DNA of 64,000 nucleotides from Aldehydirespirator sp965203635 (GCA_965203635.1 OZ241903.1:3472001-3536000), one strand, 5' to 3'; counted from the first letter of the stretch, positions 28,637 to 37,353 are shown. Notes: a model not told the origin generated them from the sequence alone. Made by a program: numbers and translations.

Positions 28637-30140
28637 GGACCAGACCTCCCGCTCTGTCGAGCCGCATCCGCAATGAGAGCGCCGCGAGCACATCGGTGGC
28701 CCGCAGTTCGTGGCCACTATCGTCAAGGTCTCGGATGGTGCGGGCCACCGTTCGGACCCGGCGCAGGCCCCTGGCACTGAGGCGGCCCTCGGTCAGGGCG
28801 GCCCTCAACACCTCGGTGGCGGCTCGGTCCATGGGGGCGTGCTGCTCAAGATCGGCACCCGCCAACTCGGCGTTCCTGCTCACGCCCCGCCGGCGGGCTA
28901 GGGCCCGCACCTCGGCCACCCTCTCAGCTACTTCGGTGCTCGGGGTGCTGGGCCGGGTGTCGAGCAGGTCGGCCGGGTCGGGACGGTCCACCCGGACGAC
29001 CAGATCAAGCCGGTCGACGAAGGGGCCCGACAGGCGACGCTGGTACCGGGCCAGCGCGCCGGGAGCGCAGCGGCAGCCGACCGTGCCGCCTGCGCCGCAC
29101 GGGCACGGGTTCATGGCTGCCACCAGCAGGAAGCGGGCCGGGTGCTCGACCATGCCCTGGGAGCGGGCCACCCGGATCATGCCCTCCTCCAGCGGCTGGC
29201 GCAGGGCATCGAGCACCGACGGCGCGAACTCCCCGAGCTCGTCCAGGAACAGCACTCCCCCGGTGGCTGCGCTCACCTCCCCCGGTCTGGCCCTGGCGCT
29301 GCCCCCGCCCACCAGCGCGGCCATCGAGGACGAGTGGTGGGGCGCCCTGAACGGAGGCCGGGTGACCAGGCCGTCGGGAAGGGTCAGACCGGCGGCCGAG
29401 TGGACCCGGGTGACCTCCAGGGACTCCTCGGGCGACAGGTCCGGCAGCACACCGACAAGGCGGCGGGCCAGCATCGTCTTGCCGGCTCCGGGAGGCCCGA
29501 CCAGCAGCAGGTGGTGCCCGCCGGCGGCAGCCACCTCCAGCGCCCACCGGGCCAGCGGCTGGCCCGCGATGTCGGAGAGGTCGGGTTCGGGATCGGCACA
29601 GGGCGAGCATCGAGCCACGGGCGGAACGGGCCAGGCCTCTGTGCCGGCCAGAGCCTCGAACACCTCCTTGAGGTGGTTGACGGGCCGGACCCGCTCGGGA
29701 GCCACCATCTCGGCCACCGCGCTGTCGCGGGCGGCCACCACAATCGCCGAGTTGTCCATGGCGTCGACCAGGGGCAACGCCCCCGGCACCGGCCGTACCG
29801 ACCCGTCGAGGCCGAGCTGCCCGAGCACCCCGAGGTCGGCAATCGACGCGGCTTCGAGCTGCCCATCGGCGACGAGCACGCCCACGGCTACGGCCAGGTC
29901 GAGACCGGCACCCGACTTGGGCACATCGCTCGGGGCCAGGTTGACGGTGATGCGCTTCGGCGGCCATTTGAGCTTGCTTGAGACGATGGCGGCCCGGACC
30001 CGGTCGCGGGCCTCCCGGCAGGAGGCGTCGGGCAGGCCCACGACGGTGAACCCCGGCAGCCCGTCGGCGACGTGGACTTCTACTGAGACGGGATGGCCCC
30101 ACACGCCGACGAGCGTGGCGGAGCGGACGGTAGCGAGCAT
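28629..30140 (-). CDS. comM: ComM/YifB AAA+ ATPase
   Basis: Hexameric branch-migration helicase related to magnesium-chelatase ATPases, which promotes integration of foreign DNA during transformation. 503 aa. The N-terminal Lon-like domain (about 1-180) opens MLATVRSATLVGVWG. The AAA+ core has Walker A VGPPGAGKTMLARRL (about 215-230) and Walker B GGVLFLDELGEF, with a Cys pair CPCGAGG and a second CRC that are common in this family. The C-terminal Mg-chelatase domain ends with the sensor-like arginines SARGLRRVRTVARTIRDL. It overlaps dprA by 8 nt, supporting joint function. The 93 bp upstream show nothing recognisable. Confidence 0.93.
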   Translation of the reverse strand: MLATVRSATLVGVWGHPVSVEVHVADGLPGFTVVGLPDASCREARDRVRAAIVSSKLKWPPKRITVNLAPSDVPKSGAGLDLAVAVGVLVADGQLEAASIADLGVLGQLGLDGSVRPVPGALPLVDAMDNSAIVVAARDSAVAEMVAPERVRPVNHLKEVFEALAGTEAWPVPPVARCSPCADPEPDLSDIAGQPLARWALEVAAAGGHHLLLVGPPGAGKTMLARRLVGVLPDLSPEESLEVTRVHSAAGLTLPDGLVTRPPFRAPHHSSSMAALVGGGSARARPGEVSAATGGVLFLDELGEFAPSVLDALRQPLEEGMIRVARSQGMVEHPARFLLVAAMNPCPCGAGGTVGCRCAPGALARYQRRLSGPFVDRLDLVVRVDRPDPADLLDTRPSTPSTEVAERVAEVRALARRRGVSRNAELAGADLEQHAPMDRAATEVLRAALTEGRLSARGLRRVRTVARTIRDLDDSGHELRATDVLAALSLRMRLDRAGGLVHG

Positions 30141-30233
30141 GGCGGCCTCCGTGGTCCGTGGAGTGGAGGCCGTCGTCTTGGTCGGCCGGCGGCTAGCCGT
30201 GGGTTTGCCTGCGTCGAGCGCAGTGGGTCGGAA

Positions 30234-30599
30234 CTATAGCACTTCTCGTGTATATCTGACCACAGCTGCTATCTCTTCACTGTCGAGCACCTCGACGAAC
30301 GCAGGCATGGATCCCACTCCGTCGGCGATGATCTCGACCTGGTCGTCGACGTTGGGATACTGCGTGATCATCCGGCCGTCCGAGAGCTTCGTTCCCCGTC
30401 CCCCGCCGCCGTCGTTGCCGTGGCAGTTGGCGCAGCGGTCGATGTAGACCTGCCGCCCCGCGACCAGCTCCCGGTCCGGGAAGCCGTCCGGGCCGACGGG
30501 CACCTCGGGCACGTCGTCGGCCGCACAGGCCCCGACCGCCGCGATGGCAACGATCAGGGCCGCCAGCAGAAGGCGGTGCGGGATCAGGCGGCGGAGCAT
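30234..30599 (-). CDS. Small c-type cytochrome, membrane-anchored
   Basis: Exported monohaem cytochrome c of 121 aa. The ATG at 30599 gives MLRRLIPHRLLL, a hydrophobic signal segment ending AIAAVGAC, which could be a lipobox. The haem motif CANCHG is at about residues 53-58 and a likely axial Met is in GSMPAF about 40 residues later, as in class I cytochromes (Cytochrome_CBB3-like). It probably carries electrons outside the membrane; its partner is not in this window. It is transcribed toward comM but 93 bp away, so it may be an independent unit, divergent from the small membrane-protein gene at 30678. Confidence 0.82.
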   Translation of the reverse strand: MLRRLIPHRLLLAALIVAIAAVGACAADDVPEVPVGPDGFPDRELVAGRQVYIDRCANCHGNDGGGGRGTKLSDGRMITQYPNVDDQVEIIADGVGSMPAFVEVLDSEEIAAVVRYTREVL

Positions 30600-30677
30600 G
30601 GCACGTGGGGTCCGGGAGTCGACGGCGAGGCATGGCACGTGGGTGCGGTCGGATCGCCGTGCAACGATACTTGCGCG

Positions 30678-30788
30678 ATGGGATTCGACCCCACCCGTCC
30701 CCACCGTCGTCGGCCCTCCGACCTTGTCTTCGTAGTGGCAGGGCTGCTGGTGGCCATCGCTCTGGTGGCCTGGGCGCTGCTTGGCTGA
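30678..30788 (+). CDS. 36-aa single-span membrane peptide
   Basis: Short reading frame MGFDPTRPHRRRPSD followed by a hydrophobic helix of about 20 residues (LVFVVAGLLVAIALVAWALL) and Gly-stop. The positively charged N-terminus before one helix predicts an N-in orientation. It overlaps the start of the next gene by 8 nt, which suggests co-translation. No homologue is recognised by eye. It is divergent from the cytochrome gene, with 78 bp between their starts. Confidence 0.55.
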   Translation: MGFDPTRPHRRRPSDLVFVVAGLLVAIALVAWALLG

Positions 30789-30990
30789 GCCCGTGGACGA
30801 CCCGGAGCGTCTCGGCGAGGTGGAGGTCCGCTTCATCCAGTCCTACCTGGCCGGCAAGGACTACATCTGTCCCAATTGCAACCGCACCATCGCAACCGGA
30901 ACCGGCCACTATGTCGTGGTGCCGATCGAGGCGCCGGATCTGCGGCGCCACTGGCATCGCGGCTGCTGGGACCGGCGCACCAGGCGCTAG
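30781..30990 (+). CDS. Small zinc-ribbon-like conserved actinobacterial protein
   Basis: A 69-aa protein with a possible metal site: CPNCNRTIATG near residues 30-40 and HWHRGCW near 58-64, giving CxxC plus His/Cys ligands. The TTG start at 30781 overlaps the preceding small gene; a GTG at 30793 is an alternative that removes four residues. Short proteins of this pattern are common in actinobacteria, but no function is established that I can name. Its TAG overlaps the yraN TAG at the palindrome CTAG on convergent strands, as at 11266. Confidence 0.65.
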   Translation: MAEPVDDPERLGEVEVRFIQSYLAGKDYICPNCNRTIATGTGHYVVVPIEAPDLRRHWHRGCWDRRTRR

Positions 30991-31445
30991 AAGGCGCTCT
31001 CGATCACGTCGACTTCGACGCCGGTGACGGTGGCCACGTCGAAGCGGACCCGGCCCCGGCGGTCGCTGGCTTCGAGCCACTGCGCCGCCAGCGACCGGAT
31101 GCGGCGCTGCTTGCGCCAGTCCACGGCCTCCGCGGCCGTCCCGAAGCGGTTCGAGCGGCGGGCCTTGACCTCGCAGAACACGATCTCGCCGTCCCGGAAC
31201 AGGACCAGGTCCAGCTCGCCGCCGCGCACCCGCCAGTTCTGGTCCAGGATCTCGTAGCCGGCCTCGCGGTACCAGCGAGCCGCCTGGCGCTCACCCCAGG
31301 CGCCTCGTGCCTGCTTCGAGCGGTCCGCAGGTCGGCGGGCTCGATCCGACGGGTTGACCGCCGGGTCAGCGATAGCGCTTTTCCTTGACCTTGGCCGCCT
31401 TGCCGACGCGGTCGCGCAGGTAATACAGCTTCGCCCGGCGCACAT
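30987..31445 (-). CDS. yraN: UPF0102/YraN-family predicted endonuclease-like protein
   Basis: YraN proteins have a restriction-endonuclease-like fold; their role is not settled. The core begins at ARGAWGERQAARWYREAGYEILD and contains RVRGGELDLVLFRDGEIVFCEVKARRS, the (E)-D-ExK-type site. Starting at that core the protein would be about 110 aa, the family norm. However, no ATG, GTG or TTG exists in frame between the rplS stop and the core; the nearest in-frame ATGs are at 31445 and 31466, inside rplS. I give 31445, but a non-canonical start within 31290-31370 is equally possible. Neighbours rplS and comM are as expected for actinobacteria. Confidence 0.7.
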   Translation of the reverse strand: MCAGRSCITCATASARRPRSRKSAIADPAVNPSDRARRPADRSKQARGAWGERQAARWYREAGYEILDQNWRVRGGELDLVLFRDGEIVFCEVKARRSNRFGTAAEAVDWRKQRRIRSLAAQWLEASDRRGRVRFDVATVTGVEVDVIESAF

Positions 31446-31713
31446 CGCCCTGGATGATGCGCTCAATGCGATCGATCACCGGGGTGTGCACGGGAAACGT
31501 GCGCTCCACGCCCACACCGAAGCTCACCTTCCGCACAGTGAAGGTCTCGCGCACCCCGCTGCCCTGGCGCCGGATCACGACACCCTCGAACACCTGAGTG
31601 CGGGCCCGGTTCCCCTCCACGACCCGCACATGCACGCGGACGGTGTCGCCCGGCTGGAACTCCGGGACGTCATCGCGAAGGTTCTGCGCATCAACGAGGT
31701 CGGTGGGGTTCAT
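31366..31713 (-). CDS. rplS: Ribosomal protein L19
   Basis: Large-subunit protein L19 at the 30S-50S interface, 115 aa, the normal length. The sequence includes FQPGDTVRVHVRVVEGNRAR, VFEGVVIRRQGSGVRETFTVRK and the C-terminal RRAKLYYLRDRVGKAAKVKEKR, all classic L19 features. It follows trmD by 82 bp in the conserved rpsP-rimM-trmD-rplS order. Its 3' end overlaps the apparent yraN reading frame. Confidence 0.97.
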   Translation of the reverse strand: MNPTDLVDAQNLRDDVPEFQPGDTVRVHVRVVEGNRARTQVFEGVVIRRQGSGVRETFTVRKVSFGVGVERTFPVHTPVIDRIERIIQGDVRRAKLYYLRDRVGKAAKVKEKRYR

Positions 31714-31795
31714 CGCTGTCTCCGCTCACATCGGCCACTTAGACCGGGCCGAGCGAGTCTACGAGGACCGCATCTCCCCTCCACCGGCCACATCA

Positions 31796-32548
31796 CTACG
31801 ATCGCGGCTCCCCCGTCGCGGGATCGAGACCGTGGGCCGCGAGCAGCTCCCGCTCCTCGTCGCTGAGCCCGCCGCGGGCTTCGATCAGGTCGGGGCGACG
31901 CCCGATGGTGCGAGCCAGCGACTGGGCTCGACGCCAGCGGGCCACCCGACCGTGATCGCCCGACAGCAGCACTTCGGGGACGGACCAGTCCCGGAACTTC
32001 GCCGGACGGGTGTATTGGGGGTACTCCAGCAGCCCCTCGCTGAAAGACTCCTCGGAGGTGGAGGCCTCGTTGGAAAGCACTCCCGGCACGCAGCGCCCCA
32101 CTGCCTCCAGCACCACCAGGGCGGCTGCCTCACCGCCTGATAGGACCACATCGCCGACCGATATCTCACCGTCCACCAAGTGCTGGCAGACCCGCTCATC
32201 GACGCCCTCGTAACGCCCGCAGAGCATCGAGAACCCGGTCCCGGAGGCCAGTTCGCCCGCCATGGCCTGGTCGAAGCGGCGGCCTGCGGGTGACAGGTAG
32301 AAGAGCGGTCGGGGTGGCTCGACCGCCTCCACCGCGTCGAACAGGGGCTGGGGCATCATCACCATTCCCGCTCCCCCGCCGAAGGGCGCATCATCGGTGC
32401 TCCGGTGGCGGTCGGTGGCGGCCATCCTGAGGTCGTGGACTCTCACGTCGAGCGTGTGGGCAGTGCGACCGCGCCCGATGACCGAGGCCGAGGCCATGGT
32501 CTCCACCAAGTCGGGAAAGATCGTGAAGATGTCGATGCGGAAACTCAT
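31796..32548 (-). CDS. trmD: tRNA (guanine37-N1)-methyltransferase
   Basis: TrmD makes m1G37 next to the anticodon and prevents +1 frameshifting; it uses S-adenosylmethionine bound in a trefoil knot. 250 aa, typical. Diagnostic segments are MSFRIDIFTIFPDL, DDAPFGGGAGMVMMPQP, LCGRYEGVDERV and ISVGDVVLSGGEAAALVVLEA. The start overlaps the rimM stop by 4 nt. Confidence 0.97.
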   Translation of the reverse strand: MSFRIDIFTIFPDLVETMASASVIGRGRTAHTLDVRVHDLRMAATDRHRSTDDAPFGGGAGMVMMPQPLFDAVEAVEPPRPLFYLSPAGRRFDQAMAGELASGTGFSMLCGRYEGVDERVCQHLVDGEISVGDVVLSGGEAAALVVLEAVGRCVPGVLSNEASTSEESFSEGLLEYPQYTRPAKFRDWSVPEVLLSGDHGRVARWRRAQSLARTIGRRPDLIEARGGLSDEERELLAAHGLDPATGEPRS

Positions 32549-33075
32549 GTCGCCGCTTCGAACAGCCCGTCGGGAACCTCCACCTCTATCCGCTCGCCGG
32601 GCACCGAACGGACGAGGAAGCGCAGCGGCACGAGAGCGCCGTCGGTGAGTTCAAGCAGGTCGCCGGCCGGATTGGCCACAACGGACGCCACGACGCCGCG
32701 GTCCGTGCCGGACTGGTCGACGACCCGGGTACCGATCAGCTCGTGGACCCACAGCTCATCGGGGTCCACGATCGGCGCGGCTCGCAGGACGAGACCCCGC
32801 AGAGCCTCGGCATTGCTGCGGTCGTCGACGCCCGCGAACGTCACGAGATGCCGCTTGTTGTGGGGTCGGGCCGCCACCACCTGCAGGGGTCCCTGATCGG
32901 TCTGCAGCTCCGATCCCGGCGCGAGGCGCTCGGGCCGGTTCGATACCAGCGTGACGGTTACCTCACCGCCGGTGCCATGGGGTCGCCCGACACGGCCGAT
33001 CTCCAGCAGGGGCGCGGTCCCGGCGCCGGACGAGTCAACGCTTCTAGTCGACGAACTCGACCTCGATGTCGACAT
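32545..33075 (-). CDS. rimM: Ribosome maturation factor RimM
   Basis: Assists 30S head assembly by binding S19. 176 aa with an N-terminal beta-barrel (about 22-100, LEIGRVGRPHGTGGEVTVT) and a C-terminal PRC-barrel (about 105-172, VHELIGTRVVD and VPLRFLVRSVPGERIEVEVPDGL). The only canonical start is the ATG at 33075, which makes a Ser-rich leader of about 20 residues and a 32-nt overlap with khpA. A shorter, non-canonical start would remove the overlap. Confidence 0.93.
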   Translation of the reverse strand: MSTSRSSSSTRSVDSSGAGTAPLLEIGRVGRPHGTGGEVTVTLVSNRPERLAPGSELQTDQGPLQVVAARPHNKRHLVTFAGVDDRSNAEALRGLVLRAAPIVDPDELWVHELIGTRVVDQSGTDRGVVASVVANPAGDLLELTDGALVPLRFLVRSVPGERIEVEVPDGLFEAAT

Positions 33076-33298
33076 CGTCGCGCGATCCGGCGGCGCGCAC
33101 GAGGGTGCGTATGGCGTGCGCCACCCGGCCTCGCTTGCCTATCACCCTGCCCATCTCGCCCTGCGCGACACGGACGTCGAGGCGTACCGCGTCGGTGCCG
33201 GCCGGGCTGGCGGTGACCTGAACCGCATCGACGTCGTCGACGATGCTCGTGACGACGAAATGGCACATCGCCTGGGCGGTGGGGGCTAGATCGCTCAT
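33044..33298 (-). CDS. khpA: KH-domain RNA-binding protein KhpA
   Basis: Small single KH-domain RNA-binding protein, 84 aa. The GxxG loop is visible as VIGKRGRVAHAIRTLVRAAG in the second half. KhpA proteins act with KhpB on RNAs and in cell elongation in other Gram-positives. Its ATG overlaps the rpsP stop (ATGA). Position between rpsP and rimM is the conserved arrangement. Confidence 0.92.
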   Translation of the reverse strand: MSDLAPTAQAMCHFVVTSIVDDVDAVQVTASPAGTDAVRLDVRVAQGEMGRVIGKRGRVAHAIRTLVRAAGSRDDVDIEVEFVD

Positions 33299-33606
33299 GA
33301 GCCTGAGTCCCCGGCGCCGGCTGCTTCGGGCTCGGCCGCGGCCAGTCCCTTGCCCCGGAAGGTCTCCCACGCGCCGCTGATCTTCAGCAACTTCTCCACC
33401 CGCTCGGTGGGCTGGGCACCGTGACGCAACCAATGCAGCGCCCGGTCGTTGTCGATCCGCACGACCGACGGGTCCTGGCGGGGCTCGTATATGCCGATGA
33501 TCTCGATGAAGCGCCCGTTACGGGGGGCTCGGGCATCTGCCGCCACCACGCGATAGGTGGGTTGTTTCTTCTTCCCCATCCGCATGAGGCGCAACTTGAC
33601 AGCCAA
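33295..33606 (-). CDS. rpsP: Ribosomal protein S16
   Basis: Small-subunit protein S16, 103 aa. The start MAVKLRLMRMGKKKQPTYRV and the segments GRFIEIIGIYEPRQDPSVVRI and RALHWLRHGAQPTERV are unmistakable. It follows ffh by 37 bp and leads the khpA-rimM-trmD-rplS run. The C-terminal Ala/Glu-rich extension after the S16 core is common in actinobacteria. Confidence 0.97.
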   Translation of the reverse strand: MAVKLRLMRMGKKKQPTYRVVAADARAPRNGRFIEIIGIYEPRQDPSVVRIDNDRALHWLRHGAQPTERVEKLLKISGAWETFRGKGLAAAEPEAAGAGDSGS

Positions 33607-33643
33607 TGTGATTCCTCTGATCTATAGATGTCTCGGGTGTTGG

Positions 33644-35080
33644 TCAATTCAACCCGGGCCACTCACCCTTTTCCAACCCTGGAAGGGTCAGAGGCGTCTT
33701 GGAAACGGGCACCGGTCCCTTGGGAGTGGTTCGGCCGCCGGTGCCGCGCCGCCTGGAGGCGGACGACCGGGCCTTTGACGCGGCCATCCGCTTGCCGCCG
33801 AGCCCTCCGAGCCCCTTCATCATGGACCGCATCTGCTTGAACTGATCGACCAGTGCTTTCACGTCGCTGGGGCGGCAGCCCGAACCGGCCGCGATGCGGT
33901 GCCGGCGGGAGGCGTCGATGATGTCGGGCTCGGCGCGCTCCTGCGGAGTCATCGAGTGGATCATGCCGGTGATGCGGCCGATGCGGCCCTCATCGACTTC
34001 GGCGCCGCGCAGTTCCTGCGGCACTCCGGGCATCATGCCGATCAGGCTGCGCAGGTTGCCCATGCCCAGCACCTGCTGCATCGTGGTCAGGAAGTCGTCG
34101 AACGTGAAGGTTCCCTCCAGCAGCCTGGAGGCGGTCTCGGTGGCCTGGTCGGCCTCGAAAGCGGATTCGGCCTTGTCGATCAGCGTCTCGACATCGCCCA
34201 TCCCCAGGATTCGGCTGGCGAGACGATCGGGATGGAACGGCTCGAAGTCCTCCAGCTTCTCGCCGACCGAGGCGAACGCTATAGGCCGGCCCACCACCTC
34301 CTTGACCGACAGCGCCGCCCCACCCCGGGCGTCGCCGTCCAGCTTGGTGAGGATCACGCCGTCGAGGGCGAGCGTGTCGTGGAAAGTCCTTGCCGAGTTC
34401 ACGGCATCCTGGCCGACCGTGGAGTCGACCACCAGGAACGTGTAGTGGGGCCGCACTGCCTTGGAGATCCGGCGCACCTGATCCATCATCTCGGCGTCGA
34501 TGGCCAGGCGGCCCGCAGTGTCGACGATGACTACATCGCGCCCCGTCCGGGTCGCTTCGGCCAGCGAGGCCGACGCGGCCTTGACCGGGCCTCGGCGGTG
34601 GCTGAACACCGGCACGCCGGCTCGCTCGCCCAGCGTCCGCAACTGCTCGACCGCGGCGGGCCGCTGCAGGTCGGCACCGACCAGCAGCGGGCTGCGGCCC
34701 TGGCGCAGGAACCACTGGGCCAGCTTGGCCGCATTGGTGGTCTTGCCTGATCCCTGAAGACCGGCCAGCAGCACGACAGTGGGCGGCTTCGACGCGTAGG
34801 TGATGGTGAGCCGCTCGCCCCCGAGGCTGGTGGTGAGCTCCGACAGCACGATCTTGACCACCTGCTGGGCGGGATTGAGCGCCCGCGAGAGCTCTTCGCC
34901 GACGGCTCGCAGGCGGATGCGCTCGGTGAGGCCGGTGACCACATCCAGGTTGACGTCGGCCTCGAGCAGGGCCACGCGGATCTCACGCAAAGCGGCATCG
35001 ACATCGTCGGCGGACAGCTTCCCGCGGCCGCGCAGCTTCGTGAAGGCAGCCTCGAAACGGCTCGTGAGCATGTCGAACAT
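33644..35080 (-). CDS. ffh: Signal recognition particle protein Ffh
   Basis: GTPase that targets nascent membrane proteins to the SecYEG translocon with 4.5S RNA. 478 aa: N domain about 1-90, G domain about 95-295 with P-loop GLQGSGKTTNAAKLA, DTAGRL, and TKLDGDARGG; the methionine-rich M domain about 325-440 includes GGLGGKRM. The M domain is followed by a Ser/Arg-rich tail of about 35 residues. The receptor gene ftsY lies 45 bp upstream, on the same strand. Confidence 0.96.
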   Translation of the reverse strand: MFDMLTSRFEAAFTKLRGRGKLSADDVDAALREIRVALLEADVNLDVVTGLTERIRLRAVGEELSRALNPAQQVVKIVLSELTTSLGGERLTITYASKPPTVVLLAGLQGSGKTTNAAKLAQWFLRQGRSPLLVGADLQRPAAVEQLRTLGERAGVPVFSHRRGPVKAASASLAEATRTGRDVVIVDTAGRLAIDAEMMDQVRRISKAVRPHYTFLVVDSTVGQDAVNSARTFHDTLALDGVILTKLDGDARGGAALSVKEVVGRPIAFASVGEKLEDFEPFHPDRLASRILGMGDVETLIDKAESAFEADQATETASRLLEGTFTFDDFLTTMQQVLGMGNLRSLIGMMPGVPQELRGAEVDEGRIGRITGMIHSMTPQERAEPDIIDASRRHRIAAGSGCRPSDVKALVDQFKQMRSMMKGLGGLGGKRMAASKARSSASRRRGTGGRTTPKGPVPVSKTPLTLPGLEKGEWPGLN

Positions 35081-35125
35081 GGCCGAGCCACCCTACCTAG
35101 CAGGCGTTGCCTTGATCGCCCTTCC

Positions 35126-36211
35126 TCAGGCGAACAGCGCCTCCACGAACTCCGAGGTGTCGAAGGGCACAAGGTCGGCGATTCCCTCGCCGACTCCGAC
35201 CAGCTTCACCGGCACTCCGAGCTCGGCCTGCACAGCCACCACGATCCCGCCCTTGGCCGAACCGTCGAGTTTGGTGAGGACCACACCGGTCACGTCCACC
35301 GCGTCGGTGAACTGCCGGGCCTGGGCCAAGCCGTTCTGACCGGTCGTGGCATCGAGCACCAGAAGGGTCTCGGTGACTACGCCCGATCCCTTGCCGGCCA
35401 CCCGCCGCACCTTCTGGAGTTCGGCCATGAGGTTGTGCTCGGTGTGGAACCTTCCGGCCGTGTCGGCCAGGACCAGATCCGCCCCGCGGGCCGCAGCCGA
35501 CTCCACCGCGTCGTACACAACCGACGCAGGATCAGCACCGGCGGAACCCCGCACGATGTGCACCGAGGAGCGCTCGGCCCACATGGCCAGCTGGTCCGCG
35601 GCTGCGGCGCGGAAGGTGTCGCCCGCGGCCAGCACCACCCCGGAGCCGGCATCGGCTTCGCGCTTGGCCAGCTTGCCGATGGTGGTGGTCTTGCCGGTGC
35701 CGTTGACCCCGACGAACAGCCACACCGACGGGCATTCGCCGTCGCTGCGACGAGCCAGCGACCGGTCGAAGCCTCCAAGCCGCTCCCGCAATTCGGTCTG
35801 CAGCGCCGCCTTCGCGGCGGTGGGATCACCTCCCGCGCTGTCGACCCGTGTCCTGGCTGCCTCCACGATCTCGGAGCTGATCGCCAAACCGACGTCGGCC
35901 CTGATCAGAGCCTCGGTCACTTCGGTCCACGCTTCCTGCGAGACCGATGTCCGCTCCAGGGCGGTCAGCGGTCCGGTCAGAGCGGCACGCGCTTTCGAGA
36001 GACGGTCGCGCAGCGAGGGGCCAGGCCCGTCGGCCGCTCCGGCAGCCCTGCCGGCCAGCCGGTCGACAACCCGGTCCGCGGCCTCGCCCGCCGCGGTCGC
36101 GCCATCACCGGCACCAGGGGCCGGTGGCCGGCGGCGCCTGAGCACGACGATGGCCGCTACCAGCAGCACAGCCGCCAGCACGACCAGGCCGACAATGATC
36201 TCCAACGTCAT
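35126..36211 (-). CDS. ftsY: Signal recognition particle receptor FtsY
   Basis: SRP receptor GTPase, 361 aa. An N-terminal membrane helix (about 4-26, IIVGLVVLAAVLLVAAIVVL) anchors it, as in actinobacterial FtsY. A short Ala/Gly/Pro-rich linker follows; the NG domain (about 65-361) has GVNGTGKTTTIGKLAKREA, DTAGRFHTEHNLMAEL and TKLDGSAKGG. The start overlaps the stop of the upstream protease gene by 4 nt. Confidence 0.95.
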   Translation of the reverse strand: MTLEIIVGLVVLAAVLLVAAIVVLRRRRPPAPGAGDGATAAGEAADRVVDRLAGRAAGAADGPGPSLRDRLSKARAALTGPLTALERTSVSQEAWTEVTEALIRADVGLAISSEIVEAARTRVDSAGGDPTAAKAALQTELRERLGGFDRSLARRSDGECPSVWLFVGVNGTGKTTTIGKLAKREADAGSGVVLAAGDTFRAAAADQLAMWAERSSVHIVRGSAGADPASVVYDAVESAAARGADLVLADTAGRFHTEHNLMAELQKVRRVAGKGSGVVTETLLVLDATTGQNGLAQARQFTDAVDVTGVVLTKLDGSAKGGIVVAVQAELGVPVKLVGVGEGIADLVPFDTSEFVEALFA

Positions 36212-37353
36212 CCCAGCGCGTCCAGCACGGCAGTGGCGAGGTAGACCTCGTCACCCCGCCTGAGCGTCAGCTCGACAGCCTCTCCAGGCCGGCGCAGCTT
36301 GATGGCGGCCGCCAGCTCCGCGATGTCAATCATGGGCTCGGAGTCGAGACTGACGATGATGTCGCCGGCCAGCAGGCCCGCCTCCTCGGCCGGGGATCCG
36401 GACAGGACTTCGACCACTGCCACCCCCGCGATGTCTCCCTCGGCGGCCCGGCCGCTGATCCCGAGATACCCGAGCTCCAGCGACTCCCCCTTGATGATGC
36501 GGGTGGCGATCAGATCGACGGTGTCACTGGGGACGGCGAAGCCCAAGCCGATGTTGCCGCCCGAAGTGGTCTGGATCATCGTGTTCATGCCGATGACCCG
36601 CCCCTGCCAGTCGGCCAGGGCGCCGCCCGAGTTGCCGCGATTGATGGCCGCGTCGGTCTGGATCATCTCCACCGGCACCGGCGAGTTGGGGTCGGAACCT
36701 CCCTGCACCTGGATCCTCACCGCGCTGACGATCCCTGCCGTGACCGTGCCGGTCAGGCCGAGAGGACTGCCGATGGCGACCGCCAGCTGGCCCACCCTCA
36801 CCGACGAGGCCGGCGCGAAGGTAGCCGCAACCAGCTCCGCGGCCTCCGGATCGACCCGCACGACGGCCACATCGTGACCCACCGACCCTCCGACAACCTC
36901 ACCGCTGAGGCTGGTGCCGTCCGACAGTGCGATCGTCACGCTGTCGGCATCTTCGACGACATGCTGATTGGTGACGATGTACCCGTTGTCGGCATCCCAC
37001 ACGATTCCCGAGCCCAGACCGAACTCGAATGCGGTGTCGGCCTCCACCTCGACCAGGACCACCGAGGGGCCGAGCGCCTCGGCCACGGCCACCACCGGCT
37101 CCTCCGAGACGACGGGGGCGGGGTACTGCGCGGCCGCCGCGTCCGGGGCGATCTCCTCTAGTGAGGCCAACCTCGTCGGCCCGGCGCTCTGCGGGTCATC
37201 GAACAGAACCAACCCGAGAGATGTTCCGGCAACGAGGAGGGCACACGCAAGCACCAGTACCGCGGCGAGCCGCCAGACGGGCCGTCGGGCCGCGACGGCG
37301 GCTTCCGGCGGCCGGACCACCGCGGTCCGGCTGGTGGCGTCAGGATCCTGCAT
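36208..37353 (-). CDS. Membrane-anchored HtrA-type serine protease with PDZ domain
   Basis: Envelope quality-control protease, 381 aa. One membrane helix (about 27-49) anchors it with the protease outside. The trypsin-like domain (about 85-275) shows the catalytic triad: His in VTNQHVV, Asp in GHDVAVVRVD and Ser in NRGNSGGAL. A PDZ domain follows (about 285-375) with LGYLGISGRAAEGDIAG and LLAGDIIVSLDSEPM. The ATG at 37353 has AGGTGGA directly upstream. It sits between smc and ftsY, overlapping ftsY by 4 nt. Confidence 0.92.
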   Translation of the reverse strand: MQDPDATSRTAVVRPPEAAVAARRPVWRLAAVLVLACALLVAGTSLGLVLFDDPQSAGPTRLASLEEIAPDAAAAQYPAPVVSEEPVVAVAEALGPSVVLVEVEADTAFEFGLGSGIVWDADNGYIVTNQHVVEDADSVTIALSDGTSLSGEVVGGSVGHDVAVVRVDPEAAELVAATFAPASSVRVGQLAVAIGSPLGLTGTVTAGIVSAVRIQVQGGSDPNSPVPVEMIQTDAAINRGNSGGALADWQGRVIGMNTMIQTTSGGNIGLGFAVPSDTVDLIATRIIKGESLELGYLGISGRAAEGDIAGVAVVEVLSGSPAEEAGLLAGDIIVSLDSEPMIDIAELAAAIKLRRPGEAVELTLRRGDEVYLATAVLDALG

